A stretch of DNA of 58,824 nucleotides from Paludibacteraceae bacterium (GCA_016283095.1 JAEEMG010000103.1:1-58824), one strand, 5' to 3'. Counted from the stretch's first letter, positions 26,709 to 35,584 are shown. A program made the numbers and translations. Notes: generated by a model not told the origin, from the letters alone.

Positions 26709-29111
26709 TCAAGAATCAGCTCCGTAGCCATATCCATAGCCGTGACCATAACCGTATCCGTAGCCATATCCATAGCCATATCCATAACCGTAGCCATATT
26801 TATAATGACTTTGATTTGTGCCGTTAAGTACAAGACTCATTGCTGGATATTTCTTCTCCTCATAGAACTCATCCACAAGATGCAAGAAACTTTTCTCCAT
26901 CAAACCTGCTCTTAACACAAACAGTGTCATGTCGGCATATTTAGATACGATTCCTGCGTCAGCAACGATATCGACTGGCGGGCAATCAATGAATATATAA
27001 TCATAGTGATTACGTAGCTCTACAATCATATCCGAAAGATATGTTTTGTTGAGCAGAAGTTCAGTAGGATTTGGCGGCATTGTTCCAACTGGCAACACAT
27101 CCAAATTCTGATTATCCTCTGATTTTGTAACAATCTCTTTCCAACTCTTCACTTTACCATTAAAATAGTCAGACAAACCAAGTTTTGGAGAATCCACTAT
27201 CTTCGACAAAGTTGCGCGACGCAAGTCTAAATCCAACACCACAACTTTCTTGTCTCTTAACGCCACACACGAAGCCAAGTTGGCCGAGATGAAACTTTTT
27301 CCACTACCTTGGTTCATAGATGTCACCATCACGACCTTCTTGCTGTCATTTCCGAGAATGAAGTCGACATTAGTTCGAAGCACACGGAAGGACTCGTTGA
27401 TTAGGTTTCTATTGTCTTGTTCAACAGCAAGTCTCTTTTCTCCAACATTTGGCTGCTCTGGAATCTCTCCAGCAAACGGAACAATCATTCCTTCCAAGTC
27501 TTTTCTGTTTCGCACTTTGGTATTCATGCTCTCCAAGATGTAAAAAACACTTGCAGGAATCACCAATCCTATAACAATAGAGGCCAAAACAATAATAGCC
27601 TTACGCGGTGAAATTGGAGCATCCGAGCCACGTGGTTCAGTAATCATCTTAGACTTATATACATTGTAAGCCTTTGACAATTCATTTTCCTCTCTTTTTT
27701 GCAACAAGAATAGATAGAGCCCCTCCATGACCTTCTGCTGACGTTCCTCAGACAACAGATATTTCGCCTGGTTCGGATTTCTAGCCAATTTGCTGATTGT
27801 GCTTGACTCCTGTCCCTTTATCTGCTGAATCTGCATATTAAGAGCAGTGATCTCACTCTTGACACTCTGAAGAATAACTTTTTGCATCTCTTTCAATGCT
27901 TCAGTCATGTCTGTCACCAACGGGTTGTTTCCACTACTATTGGCAATCAAACGGTTTCTTTCAAGCAACTTCTCATTATACTTATGTACCTGTTGCTGAA
28001 TGCTAGCATTAGACAACGCTGAAGACGAAGGAAGAGGGTCCTCAAACGTCTGGCTATTTAGCATTTCATTAATGTAATTAAGTGTCATCAGCTGTCCGTT
28101 TAGGGAAAGCAATTGCTTTACGCTTTCGGAATTCTGCTCCAAATATATCTGAGATACCGCTTTGATATCAGGCAACAAGTTCTCTCCCTTAAAATTTGCG
28201 ATATTTTTGTCGATACCTGTCAAATCCTGAAGGATCATCTGCAAACGCTCAGTAATAAACTCTGATGTTTTTGTCGCTAATTTGTTGCGGTCCTGAATCC
28301 AGTTCTCATTATAATTCTGGATCAAAGAATTCAATATATCTTCCGCTCTAGCTGGCGACGGATCATTGATCGACAGATTTAACACAGATGAGTTTTTATC
28401 GGCCAAACTGATAGTAAGGTTACCACAATATCCATCAGTCACTGATTTCAGTTTGCTATGGATATAATGGATCTCTATGTCCTCTGCAAAGAAATCAGTT
28501 GCGACGACAACGACTCTACCAATTTCTGTAGATGTTGATATCGTGTCACCGATTTTTCCTGTCTTAGTTATATCGTCAAATTCTTTATCATTGAATTTAA
28601 ACTCACTAAGAAAGACCGTTTTTTTATCATAACTAGCGTAGACTTTGAAAGAGATGTTATCAACGACGTTGTTCAAATCTATCAGATCTACTTTCACAGG
28701 AGAATTTTTATAAAGAGCAGTTTTTCTTAATCCTCCTATTCCATTATTAACGACATACTTGTTTGTCAAATCCAAGTCGTTGACTACCTGGGTCATCAGA
28801 GACGGAGACTTCAACGCCAACAATTCATTGTTGATATTGGTCGTGTTGGAGAACAATCCCAAATCCTGAAACTCATTAGTCATGCTTATTGCAGAAGATC
28901 CTTTTTTGTCATCCTCAATAAGAAGTGTAGCTGTACGTGTATATATTGGAGACGTTGACATCAAATATAGAATGGCAACTGTCAAACATACGAAGGTCGA
29001 TAAAACGAACCATTTCCAATTATAAAGACACAACTGAAGGAGGTCGGAAATATTGATTCCATCCTCCTCTTGGTCGTTTGGTATATTTTTCTTTTGTGGT
29101 TGTTGTGGCAT
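26709..29111 (-). CDS. Wzc-like polysaccharide co-polymerase / BY-kinase with Tyr-Gly tail
   Basis: 800 residues. Wzz-type chain-length domain with first membrane segment about 35-53, a long periplasmic coiled part (about 55-500), second membrane segment about 507-527, then a cytoplasmic tyrosine kinase: Walker A MNQGSGKSF near 600, Walker A' VVLDLDLRR, Walker B YIFIDCPPV. The C-terminus is a run K(YG)9-HG-(YG)3-ADS, giving 12 tyrosines as autophosphorylation targets. Controls length and export of exopolysaccharide or capsule with the Wza-like lipoprotein upstream (95-nt gap) and the phosphatase downstream. Codons in the tail alternate (TAT/TAC, GGA/GGC/GGT), so the repeat is conserved as protein rather than as DNA. 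Confidence 0.93.
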   Translation of the reverse strand: MPQQPQKKNIPNDQEEDGINISDLLQLCLYNWKWFVLSTFVCLTVAILYLMSTSPIYTRTATLLIEDDKKGSSAISMTNEFQDLGLFSNTTNINNELLALKSPSLMTQVVNDLDLTNKYVVNNGIGGLRKTALYKNSPVKVDLIDLNNVVDNISFKVYASYDKKTVFLSEFKFNDKEFDDITKTGKIGDTISTSTEIGRVVVVATDFFAEDIEIHYIHSKLKSVTDGYCGNLTISLADKNSSVLNLSINDPSPARAEDILNSLIQNYNENWIQDRNKLATKTSEFITERLQMILQDLTGIDKNIANFKGENLLPDIKAVSQIYLEQNSESVKQLLSLNGQLMTLNYINEMLNSQTFEDPLPSSSALSNASIQQQVHKYNEKLLERNRLIANSSGNNPLVTDMTEALKEMQKVILQSVKSEITALNMQIQQIKGQESSTISKLARNPNQAKYLLSEERQQKVMEGLYLFLLQKREENELSKAYNVYKSKMITEPRGSDAPISPRKAIIVLASIVIGLVIPASVFYILESMNTKVRNRKDLEGMIVPFAGEIPEQPNVGEKRLAVEQDNRNLINESFRVLRTNVDFILGNDSKKVVMVTSMNQGSGKSFISANLASCVALRDKKVVVLDLDLRRATLSKIVDSPKLGLSDYFNGKVKSWKEIVTKSEDNQNLDVLPVGTMPPNPTELLLNKTYLSDMIVELRNHYDYIFIDCPPVDIVADAGIVSKYADMTLFVLRAGLMEKSFLHLVDEFYEEKKYPAMSLVLNGTNQSHYKYGYGYGYGYGYGYGYGYGHGYGYGYGADS

Positions 29112-29206
29112 TCTCGATTTACTATTTCTAGTACCAACAATTAGCGGTTGGCATATTTGATAAAATTCACATTTGAAATTTCAAATTTGTCTTATAGTCC
29201 TGACGA

Positions 29207-30034
29207 TCACTTGCTATTGTTAATGATTGTGATCACAATGTTAATGGCAGAGAACAGCACTCCTACAGCACTAAACACGATACCTGTCGCATTACCGATA
29301 CGTGAGTTCTTTGTCTTTGTCTTGTTTGGCTCTACATAAATAACATCATTCTGCTTCAAGAAATAAGCAGGAGAAGCGAACATATTCTTTGAGCGAATAT
29401 CTGTCTTGTACGTAATACGCTGTCCGTTTTCTTCTCTGACGACATAGATTCCATCTCTGATACCATAGATTGACAAGTCTCCAGCCATACTTAAAGCCTC
29501 AAGCAAAGTGATTTGGTCCTTTGTAATCATATACTTACCAGGACGACCTACCTCTCCCAATACTGTAACATAAAGGTTCATAAACTCTACAGTCACAACA
29601 GGGTCGTTGATCAGGTTAGCTTCCATCAAAGATGTCTTGATATGTTCAGCAACTTCACTCTTTGTCATACCAGAAATCTTAACTTTTCCAAGAACAGGGA
29701 AGTCGATCTCTCCTTTGTCATCCAATGTATAACCAGAAATTTTAGATCTGTCTCCAGAACCTGCCGATCCGACTTGATTACTCGATGTGGCTAGGTTAAA
29801 TAGAGCAGCAAGCTGAGGATCCTTACTATTGACGATGATTGAAATCTGATCCTTAGGCTGCAAGCGAATGTCTCGTGAGCCAACTACAGGTTCATTCTTG
29901 TTCAATTGAATATCCTGAAAATACAAGATTTTTTCCTGTGTCTTACAAGAAGAAAGCAATACAGCACAAATGGCTATCACCAAAAGTTTTAATGTTTTTT
30001 TCACGTCAATAAGTTTTAAAAATCCTTTAATCAT
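29207..30034 (-). CDS. Wza-like polysaccharide export lipoprotein
   Basis: 275 residues from ATG 30032-30034. A GTG start at 30004 would give a tidier signal peptide (VKKTLKLLVIAIC) and cannot be excluded; the TTG at 30064 is unlikely. Lipobox LSSC (Cys30). Poly_export/SLBB region: GSRDIRLQPKDQISIIV, ISGYTLDDKGEIDFPVLGKV and the SLBB-type VTVLGEVGRPGKYMI. Forms the outer-membrane channel for exopolysaccharide together with the Wzc-like kinase. Ends with a hydrophobic segment (VFSAVGVLFSAINIVIT). Confidence 0.9.
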   Translation of the reverse strand: MIKGFLKLIDVKKTLKLLVIAICAVLLSSCKTQEKILYFQDIQLNKNEPVVGSRDIRLQPKDQISIIVNSKDPQLAALFNLATSSNQVGSAGSGDRSKISGYTLDDKGEIDFPVLGKVKISGMTKSEVAEHIKTSLMEANLINDPVVTVEFMNLYVTVLGEVGRPGKYMITKDQITLLEALSMAGDLSIYGIRDGIYVVREENGQRITYKTDIRSKNMFASPAYFLKQNDVIYVEPNKTKTKNSRIGNATGIVFSAVGVLFSAINIVITIINNSK

Positions 30035-30089
30035 ACAGTTGCGGTTAAAAAGCAACTGGAACAATTTTCATTTTACGAAAACCTTGTTG

Positions 30090-30097
30090 CAAAATTA
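30090..30097 (-). promoter_or_regulatory. -7 box of the export/kinase/phosphatase operon
   Basis: Minus-strand TAATTTTG in the gap between cdsA and the Wza-like gene, 56 nt before the ATG at 30034. No -33 element at the usual distance. Confidence 0.6.
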
Positions 30098-30123
30098 TAC
30101 AATTTCGATGAAAAAATAATCAT

Positions 30124-30993
30124 TCAACGAAAAAAAAGAAGCAAAATCGCATAAGCGAATGGCGCTGAAATAATAGCACTGTCGAATCTGTCAAGGAAAC
30201 CTCCATGTCCAGGCAACATATTGCTCGAGTCCTTCACCTTGAAATATCTCTTGAAAAGGCTTTCTACCAAATCACCCAACGTTCCTAAAACAGATATCAA
30301 CGCAAAAAACACTGCCCACTGCCAATCATACAACTGGTGTCCGTTGATCTCAGGAAGATTAGGAAAGTACTTTCCAAAGAAATATCCGGCTGTCGTAGCC
30401 AAGACAAAGCCTCCCCAAAAACCTTCCCACGACTTCTTAGGCGATACTCTTTCATATAATTTATGTCTGCCGATCGCACGGCCAACTAAATACGCTCCCG
30501 TATCAGACACCCAAATGGCGATAAAGAAGGCCAACACAAAAGCGCCTCCCTGCCAATTGGCACCAACTGCACTCACATCGCCACTGGCACCCAAACTTTC
30601 AATCATGCATAAACATGAGAATGGCAATGCGACGTATATGTGTCCAAGCAAAGACATCGCCACATTCAATATTGGAGATCCATTATGTCTAAACAATTCG
30701 ACAACGAATGTACCGGTGAAAAATGGCACATACAACAGAGGAATAATATATGGAGCCTGGTACAATTCTGCTAAAAAGACGGACAAGAACAACATTCCTC
30801 CACCGACCATAGCCCAACGTGATATCGGTTTTGCCTGTTCCACTTTGTAGCATAATCCATAAAACTCATATAGACACAGCATCATCAAAGCGAAAAACAC
30901 CACTCCAAACAAATATGGCGGCATCAATATAGCAGTAATCATCACTCCAAGGAGCACAGCTCCCGTCAACGCTCTTATAACTAAGTTTTTCAA
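30124..30993 (-). CDS. cdsA: Phosphatidate cytidylyltransferase, TTG start
   Basis: 289 residues, integral membrane with about seven or eight segments. Makes CDP-diacylglycerol from phosphatidic acid and CTP. The family signature is complete: SLFKRYFKVKDSSNMLPGHG followed by GFLDR, and WVSDTGAYLVG with SPKKSWEG before it. The start is TTG (30991-30993): an in-frame TGA lies a short way upstream with no ATG between, and MKNLVIRALTG matches the usual CdsA N-terminus. Consensus promoter at 31025-31056. Supplies substrate to pssA 5 kb downstream. Confidence 0.93.
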   Translation of the reverse strand: MKNLVIRALTGAVLLGVMITAILMPPYLFGVVFFALMMLCLYEFYGLCYKVEQAKPISRWAMVGGGMLFLSVFLAELYQAPYIIPLLYVPFFTGTFVVELFRHNGSPILNVAMSLLGHIYVALPFSCLCMIESLGASGDVSAVGANWQGGAFVLAFFIAIWVSDTGAYLVGRAIGRHKLYERVSPKKSWEGFWGGFVLATTAGYFFGKYFPNLPEINGHQLYDWQWAVFFALISVLGTLGDLVESLFKRYFKVKDSSNMLPGHGGFLDRFDSAIISAPFAYAILLLFFR

Positions 30994-31024
30994 AATATCA
31001 GATTTTAAAATTCACAAATTGGGG

Positions 31025-31056
31025 CAAATATACTACCGGTATGTCGTTTTAACAAA
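31025..31056 (-). promoter_or_regulatory. Promoter of cdsA
   Basis: Minus strand: TTTG (complement of 31053-31056), 20 bp, TATATTTG (complement of 31025-31032). Good match, 31 nt before the TTG start. Confidence 0.8.
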
Positions 31057-31104
31057 TATTGTCTGCTTTTTTCGCTCTTTTTAGCCGAAACGCAGGATTT
31101 TTCA

Positions 31105-31112
31105 TAATTTTG
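31105..31112 (+). promoter_or_regulatory. -7 box of the EamA transporter gene
   Basis: TAATTTTG 27 nt before ATG 31140. It shows that an upstream in-frame start at 31059 is not used. Confidence 0.6.
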
Positions 31113-31139
31113 CGACTTAATAAAGAAATTGTCATTTTG

Positions 31140-32063
31140 ATGAAAGACGGTAATAAAAAACGACTGATTGCTGGCAACCTTGCGGCTTGTGGCGCTTATC
31201 TTATTTTTGGGTTCAATATTGTGTTGACTAAGGATTTGACCAATTCACATATATTCACTCCTCTTTCCCTCTTCACTCTGCGTTCAGTCGGAGCCGGGCT
31301 TCTATTTTGGATCCTTTCATTTTTTTATCCTAAGGAGACGGTGGAGAAAAAAGACTTGTTCAAAATATTCTTCGCCAGTCTGCTTGGCTACTATGGCACC
31401 CAGCTGACTTTTCTTGTCGGCATCAACTACACTACCCCACTGGATTGTTCAATTATCGCGACTTTCTCTCCCGTCTTCACAATGCTCTTCGCCGCCATTG
31501 TGCTTAAAGAGCCTATCACAACAAAAAAAGCTTTGGGTGTGGCAATAAGTTTTGCCGGAATCATTCTTCTAATTTATAATAGTAGCATCGCCACAGCGGA
31601 AACTGTCAGAACCACCACGCCCCTGGGCATCATTCTTATCCTGCTCAACAGTTTATTGTTCGCATCCTACCTTGGCATCTTTCGACCTGTGATCCAGAAA
31701 TATTCCGTCGTCACCTTCATGAAATGGATATTTCTGTTTTCATTCGCGATGTCAGCGCCATTCTCATTTTCTGATTTGATGGAGGTCGACTATGCTTCTG
31801 TGCCGACAGCTTGTTTTCTTGAACTTGCTTATCTGGTCTTTTTTGCGACTTTCATAGCCTACTTCCTGATTCCGATAGGACAAAAGGAACTTCGTCCGAC
31901 GCTAGTCAGTCTGTATTCCTATATGCAACCTATCGTCGCAACGTCTTTGGGCATTTATCTTGGAATGGACCATTTGTCTCTGATGAAAATCATTTCTTGC
32001 GTTGCAGTCGTGATAGGTGTGGTACTTGTCAACAAATCAAAATCTAAAAAACAAACGGCATAG
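31140..32063 (+). CDS. EamA/DMT-family transporter
   Basis: 307 residues, about ten membrane segments arranged as two EamA repeats (first about 10-145, second about 155-298). Starts MKDGNKKRLIAGN after a -7 box. Family members export amino acids, metabolites or sugars, usually driven by proton exchange; substrate cannot be deduced. Motifs visible: TTPLDCSIIATFSPVFTML, and YMQPIVATSLGIYLGMDHL near the end. Stands alone, divergent from cdsA. Confidence 0.9.
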   Translation: MKDGNKKRLIAGNLAACGAYLIFGFNIVLTKDLTNSHIFTPLSLFTLRSVGAGLLFWILSFFYPKETVEKKDLFKIFFASLLGYYGTQLTFLVGINYTTPLDCSIIATFSPVFTMLFAAIVLKEPITTKKALGVAISFAGIILLIYNSSIATAETVRTTTPLGIILILLNSLLFASYLGIFRPVIQKYSVVTFMKWIFLFSFAMSAPFSFSDLMEVDYASVPTACFLELAYLVFFATFIAYFLIPIGQKELRPTLVSLYSYMQPIVATSLGIYLGMDHLSLMKIISCVAVVIGVVLVNKSKSKKQTA

Positions 32064-32139
32064 TATCAGGTATCGACCACGCACGTTAGAAAATCGAAAC
32101 GCATCCATAATTTAATGACTCGCACCAAATAAATTAAAT

Positions 32140-32164
32140 GACACACACGTCCGTGCGTCTCTAC
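32140..32164. repeat. Interspersed repeat, copy 1 (inverted relative to copy 2)
   Basis: 25-nt element whose complement starts GTAGAGACGCACGGACGTG; 24 of 25 bases match the complement of copy 2 at 35234-35258. Core CGCACG/CGTGCG is palindromic. It lies 8 bp before the -33 element of the AGCS gene. Confidence 0.8.
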
Positions 32165-32172
32165 AATTTTGG

Positions 32173-32203
32173 TTGCCAAATTTCAGGAAAAAGTTTACAT
32201 TTG
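32173..32203 (+). promoter_or_regulatory. Promoter of the AGCS symporter gene
   Basis: TTG 32173-32175, 20 bp, TACATTTG 32196-32203. It lies inside the longest reading frame, which fixes the start at ATG 32223. Confidence 0.75.
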
Positions 32204-32222
32204 CAACCAAAAGCATGTGATA

Positions 32223-33572
32223 ATGGATTCTTTTGCAACATTTATATCAGATTTCAGTTCATTTTTGTGGAATGGACCAATGATAATCTGTCTTCTTTTC
32301 ACCCATATATTTTTGACAATCCGTCTTAAATTTCCACAACGTCATATATTCAAGGCTATCCGTCTAAGTATAAAGAAGGAGGAAGACAGCCAAGGAGACG
32401 TTTCTTCGTTCGGAGCTCTTGCGACAAGTCTTGCGGCGACCATCGGCACAGGAAACATCGTCGGAGTGGGCACAGCAATTGCATTGGGAGGCCCTGGCGC
32501 CGTATTCTGGTGCTGGATCACAGGTGTACTTGGAATCGCCACAAAATACGCGGAAGGAATGTTATCCGTCAAATACCGTGTGAAGACATCACAACAGAAG
32601 ATGATCGGCGGACCGATGTTTGCGCTTAGCCGTGGACTTGGAATGAAGAAATTAGCAATTCTTTTCTGCATCTTCACTGCATTGGCAGCGTTTGGTATCG
32701 GCAACACTGTTCAGGCGAATGCGATCAGCACCTTATTACATGAAAGCTATGCTATCGACACTTGGATAAGCGGTCTTGTGATTGCCTCACTCGTCGCCGC
32801 AGTCCTTATATTTGGAGTAAATGGCATCTCTAATGTCTGTTCTCTGCTCGTCCCCGTGATGGCACTTTTATATGTTTGCGGATGTTTCTTTATCCTATGC
32901 TGCAACTTTGAATATCTAGGACAAACTCTGACTCTGATAATTTCGTCTGCATTCGATGGTGAAGCGGCAATAGGTGGAGCCGCCGGTAGCGGAATTATGA
33001 TTGCTGCCCGCTACGGTATCGCTCGAGGATTGTTCAGCAACGAAAGTGGTATGGGATCCGCCCCTATTGTGGCAGCCGCGGCAAAAAGCAATTCTCCTGT
33101 GAAACAAGGATTAATCTCAAGTAGTGGAACATTTTGGGACACTGTTGTGATATGTGCGATGACGGGATTAGTACTCGTCAGCACACAGCTTGCCAACCCT
33201 GACATCACAGCCAAAGAAGGTGCGATTCTAACAAAACGTGCGTTTGAATGCATCCCCGTCGCCGGGCCACTTATTTTAAGTTTCGGACTTCTTACATTCA
33301 CCTTTTCGACAATCCTTGGTTGGAGTTACTACGCAGAGCGTGCGATTGAATATCTGTTCAGTGGCAAATGGCAGAAAAGAAGCAGGCTGAAATACTTCAT
33401 AAGTGCATATAGGATCATCTGGGTGATCGCCATATTCATAGGATCGATAGTCAGTCTGCAAGTGGTTTGGGATTTTGCTGACTGCATGAATGCTTTAATG
33501 GCATTGCCAAATCTTCTTTCCTTGATATTACTTTCGAAAATCATTGCAAAAGAAAGCGATTTCAACATCTGA
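32223..33572 (+). CDS. Sodium:alanine/glycine symporter (AGCS family)
   Basis: 449 residues from ATG 32223 (MDSFATFISDFSSFLW), chosen because the promoter lies within the upstream extension. About ten membrane segments. AGCS hallmarks: ATSLAATIGTGNIVGVGTAI, GGPGAVFWCW, GGPMFALSRGLG, and AARYGIARGLFSNESGMGS. Imports alanine or glycine with sodium. Together with the DUF1846 gene it fills the segment bounded by the two inverted 25-nt repeats. The N-terminus before the first conserved motif is short but complete. Confidence 0.93.
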   Translation: MDSFATFISDFSSFLWNGPMIICLLFTHIFLTIRLKFPQRHIFKAIRLSIKKEEDSQGDVSSFGALATSLAATIGTGNIVGVGTAIALGGPGAVFWCWITGVLGIATKYAEGMLSVKYRVKTSQQKMIGGPMFALSRGLGMKKLAILFCIFTALAAFGIGNTVQANAISTLLHESYAIDTWISGLVIASLVAAVLIFGVNGISNVCSLLVPVMALLYVCGCFFILCCNFEYLGQTLTLIISSAFDGEAAIGGAAGSGIMIAARYGIARGLFSNESGMGSAPIVAAAAKSNSPVKQGLISSSGTFWDTVVICAMTGLVLVSTQLANPDITAKEGAILTKRAFECIPVAGPLILSFGLLTFTFSTILGWSYYAERAIEYLFSGKWQKRSRLKYFISAYRIIWVIAIFIGSIVSLQVVWDFADCMNALMALPNLLSLILLSKIIAKESDFNI

Positions 33573-33612
33573 TTTTTTGACAGGATTCAACGTCAATCCA
33601 TAAATTTTTATT

Positions 33613-33620
33613 TATCTTTG
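33613..33620 (+). promoter_or_regulatory. -7 box of the DUF1846 gene
   Basis: TATCTTTG, implying an untranslated leader of about 110 nt before ATG 33736. No -33 element at 19-21 bp. Confidence 0.55.
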
Positions 33621-33656
33621 CGGTCGATATATGTTCATTTTGTCGGCATAAATCTG

Positions 33657-33682
33657 TTTTACCTACCAAAATGTAGGTAAAA
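33657..33682 (+). promoter_or_regulatory. Leader hairpin upstream of the DUF1846 gene
   Basis: Perfect 10-bp inverted repeat TTTTACCTAC / GTAGGTAAAA with loop CAAAAT in the middle of the leader. There is no U tract, so it is not a terminator. It could be an operator or an RNA structure affecting translation or stability. Confidence 0.6.
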
Positions 33683-33735
33683 TCAACAAAATACGAATAT
33701 TTAGAAAAAGGTTAATTAGAACAAAAATACGAATT

Positions 33736-35229
33736 ATGAGTAGCTGCTACGGATTTGATGGTGAGAAATACATCAAGATGCAGAGTGAGCGCATCAAAGA
33801 GAGAATAAGCAAATTTGGAGACAAGTTGTATCTCGAGTTTGGAGGTAAGTTGTTCGACGATTTCCATGCGTCGCGCGTGCTTCCTGGATTCCAACCAGAT
33901 TCAAAGATCCGTATGCTTTGTTCTATGAAAGACGAAGCGGAAATCATCATTGTGATTAATGCTCAGGATATAGAGCGCAATAAAGTGCGTGGCGACTTGG
34001 GTATCACTTATGATCAGGACTTGCTTCGTTTGGTGGATGCTTTCCGTGCTTACGGTCTTTACGTTTCAAGTGTTGTGTTGACTCGTTTCAGCGGTCATCC
34101 CAACCAGATCTCCTATCAGGAGAAGTTGGAGAAACTTGGTTTGAAGGTTTACCGTCACTATCCTATCGAAGGTTATCCATCAGACATCCAGCATATCGCA
34201 AGTGAAGAGGGATTCGGAAAATGTGAATATGTGAAGACGGAGCGTCGTTTGGTTGTTGTGACTGCTCCTGGACCAGGTTCAGGCAAGATGGCGACATGTC
34301 TTTCTCAGCTTTATCATGAGAACAAACGTGGAGTGAAAGCCGGATACGCCAAATTCGAGACATTCCCAATCTGGAATCTTCCATTGTCGCACCCAGTAAA
34401 CGTTGCTTATGAAGCAGCCACTGCCGATTTGGCCGACGTTAATATGATCGATCCTTGGCATCTTGACGCTTACGGCGAGACTACAGTAAACTATAACCGT
34501 GACATTGAGATTTTCCCAGTACTGAAAGGTATGCTTTCCGCTGTGCTTGGTTCTTCTCCATACAACAGTCCTACAGACATGGGTGTCAACATGGCCGGGT
34601 TCTGCATCGTCGACGATGAAGCGACAAGAAAAGCAGCTAAAGAAGAGATTGTCCGCCGATACTATACAGCATTGACCAACCAGAGAAAGACAGGTGGAGA
34701 GGAGCAGACAATTGAGAAACTAAAAATGATCATGGAGAAAGTCGGTGTCACTCCAGAAGACAGACTTGTGGTGAAAGCCGCACGTCAGCGTGCTGAAGAG
34801 ACAAACGGTCCTGCTGCAGCAATCCAACTAAATGACGCCAACCATACAATCATCACAGGCAAAACATCAGAATTGCTTGGTGCAAGTTCAGCCCTACTGC
34901 TCAACGCATTGAAACACCTTGCAGGAATAGCCGACGACGTACGTATGATCTCGCCAACAGTGTTGGAGCCAGTATGCAAATTGAAGACTGGAGCACTTGG
35001 TCACCGCAACCCACGTCTGCATACAGACGAAGTGCTTGTTGCGCTTTCAATATGTGCAATCACCGATGAAAACGCCCAAAAAGCGTTGGATAAATTGCCT
35101 GAATTGAAGAATTGTGAGGTACACACAAGCGTCATTCTTTCCCAGACAGATGAGAGAGTATTCCGCAGACTTGGAGTTAATCTTACACAAGAGGCAAAAT
35201 ACCAGACATCAAAGTTGTATCATCAATAA
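33736..35229 (+). CDS. DUF1846 (UPF0371) family protein
   Basis: 497 residues, the full length of the family. Recognised from GFDGEKYIKMQSERIKERI at the start, APGPGSGKMATCLSQLYHEN, KAGYAKFETFPIWNLPLSHP and the C-terminal GALGHRNPRLHTDEVL. It has a P-loop-like GPGSGK. The biochemical role is not established; members are cytoplasmic and widely conserved in Firmicutes and Bacteroidetes. Preceded by an unusually long structured leader. Followed 5 nt after the stop by the second inverted repeat copy and then a terminator. Codon use is towards the highly expressed type. Confidence 0.88.
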   Translation: MSSCYGFDGEKYIKMQSERIKERISKFGDKLYLEFGGKLFDDFHASRVLPGFQPDSKIRMLCSMKDEAEIIIVINAQDIERNKVRGDLGITYDQDLLRLVDAFRAYGLYVSSVVLTRFSGHPNQISYQEKLEKLGLKVYRHYPIEGYPSDIQHIASEEGFGKCEYVKTERRLVVVTAPGPGSGKMATCLSQLYHENKRGVKAGYAKFETFPIWNLPLSHPVNVAYEAATADLADVNMIDPWHLDAYGETTVNYNRDIEIFPVLKGMLSAVLGSSPYNSPTDMGVNMAGFCIVDDEATRKAAKEEIVRRYYTALTNQRKTGGEEQTIEKLKMIMEKVGVTPEDRLVVKAARQRAEETNGPAAAIQLNDANHTIITGKTSELLGASSALLLNALKHLAGIADDVRMISPTVLEPVCKLKTGALGHRNPRLHTDEVLVALSICAITDENAQKALDKLPELKNCEVHTSVILSQTDERVFRRLGVNLTQEAKYQTSKLYHQ

Positions 35230-35233
35230 ATAC

Positions 35234-35258
35234 GTAGAGACGCACGGACGTGCGTGTC
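35234..35258. repeat. Interspersed repeat, copy 2
   Basis: 25-nt element starting GTAGAGACGCACGGACGTG, directly after the DUF1846 stop; near-perfect inverted copy of 32140-32164. It can fold into a 10-bp hairpin with one mismatch around GA. Confidence 0.8.
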
Positions 35259-35277
35259 ACTTGCGTTGATTGAAATA

Positions 35278-35308
35278 AAAAAATCCCCGATTGTTTCGGG
35301 GATTTTTT
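35278..35308. terminator. Bidirectional terminator between convergent genes
   Basis: Stem AAAAAATCCCCGA / TCGGGGATTTTTT with T runs on both strands, serving the DUF1846 gene (plus) and the small acidic protein gene (minus). Confidence 0.92.
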
Positions 35309-35322
35309 GTTATAATTAAATC

Positions 35323-35538
35323 TTAAAAGTAATCATCTTCATCTTCCGATTCCTCATCTACATCAACTTCACTCGACACCCCATTGGAGACACCCAAGAC
35401 ATCACATAACGTATCCCTCCCACTCGTCTTTGCCAATATGCTATTGCATTCTTCCACAAACGGACACGTTTGATCGCACTCTTCTTTGCTGTATTCTTTG
35501 CTAAAGAAGTCTAATATATCATCTTTTGTTAAATTCAT
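35323..35538 (-). CDS. Small acidic cysteine-containing protein, unknown function
   Basis: 71 residues from ATG 35536-35538 (MNLTKDDILDFFSKEY); a TTG six codons earlier is less likely. Four Cys (CDQTC, EEC, TLC) in the first two-thirds could bind metal, and the C-terminus is strongly acidic (SEVDVDEESEDEDDYF). No signal peptide. It sits between two terminators, just downstream of panB, with no obvious promoter, so it may depend on read-through from panB. No family recognised. Confidence 0.7.
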   Translation of the reverse strand: MNLTKDDILDFFSKEYSKEECDQTCPFVEECNSILAKTSGRDTLCDVLGVSNGVSSEVDVDEESEDEDDYF

Positions 35539-35561
35539 AGTCGGTCGATTCTTCAAATAAA

Positions 35562-35584
35562 AAGGCAGGTATAAAGCCTGCCTT
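35562..35584 (-). terminator. Terminator of panB
   Basis: Perfect 8-bp stem AAGGCAGG / CCTGCCTT followed by TTTTTATTT on the minus strand, 28 nt past the panB stop. Confidence 0.88.
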
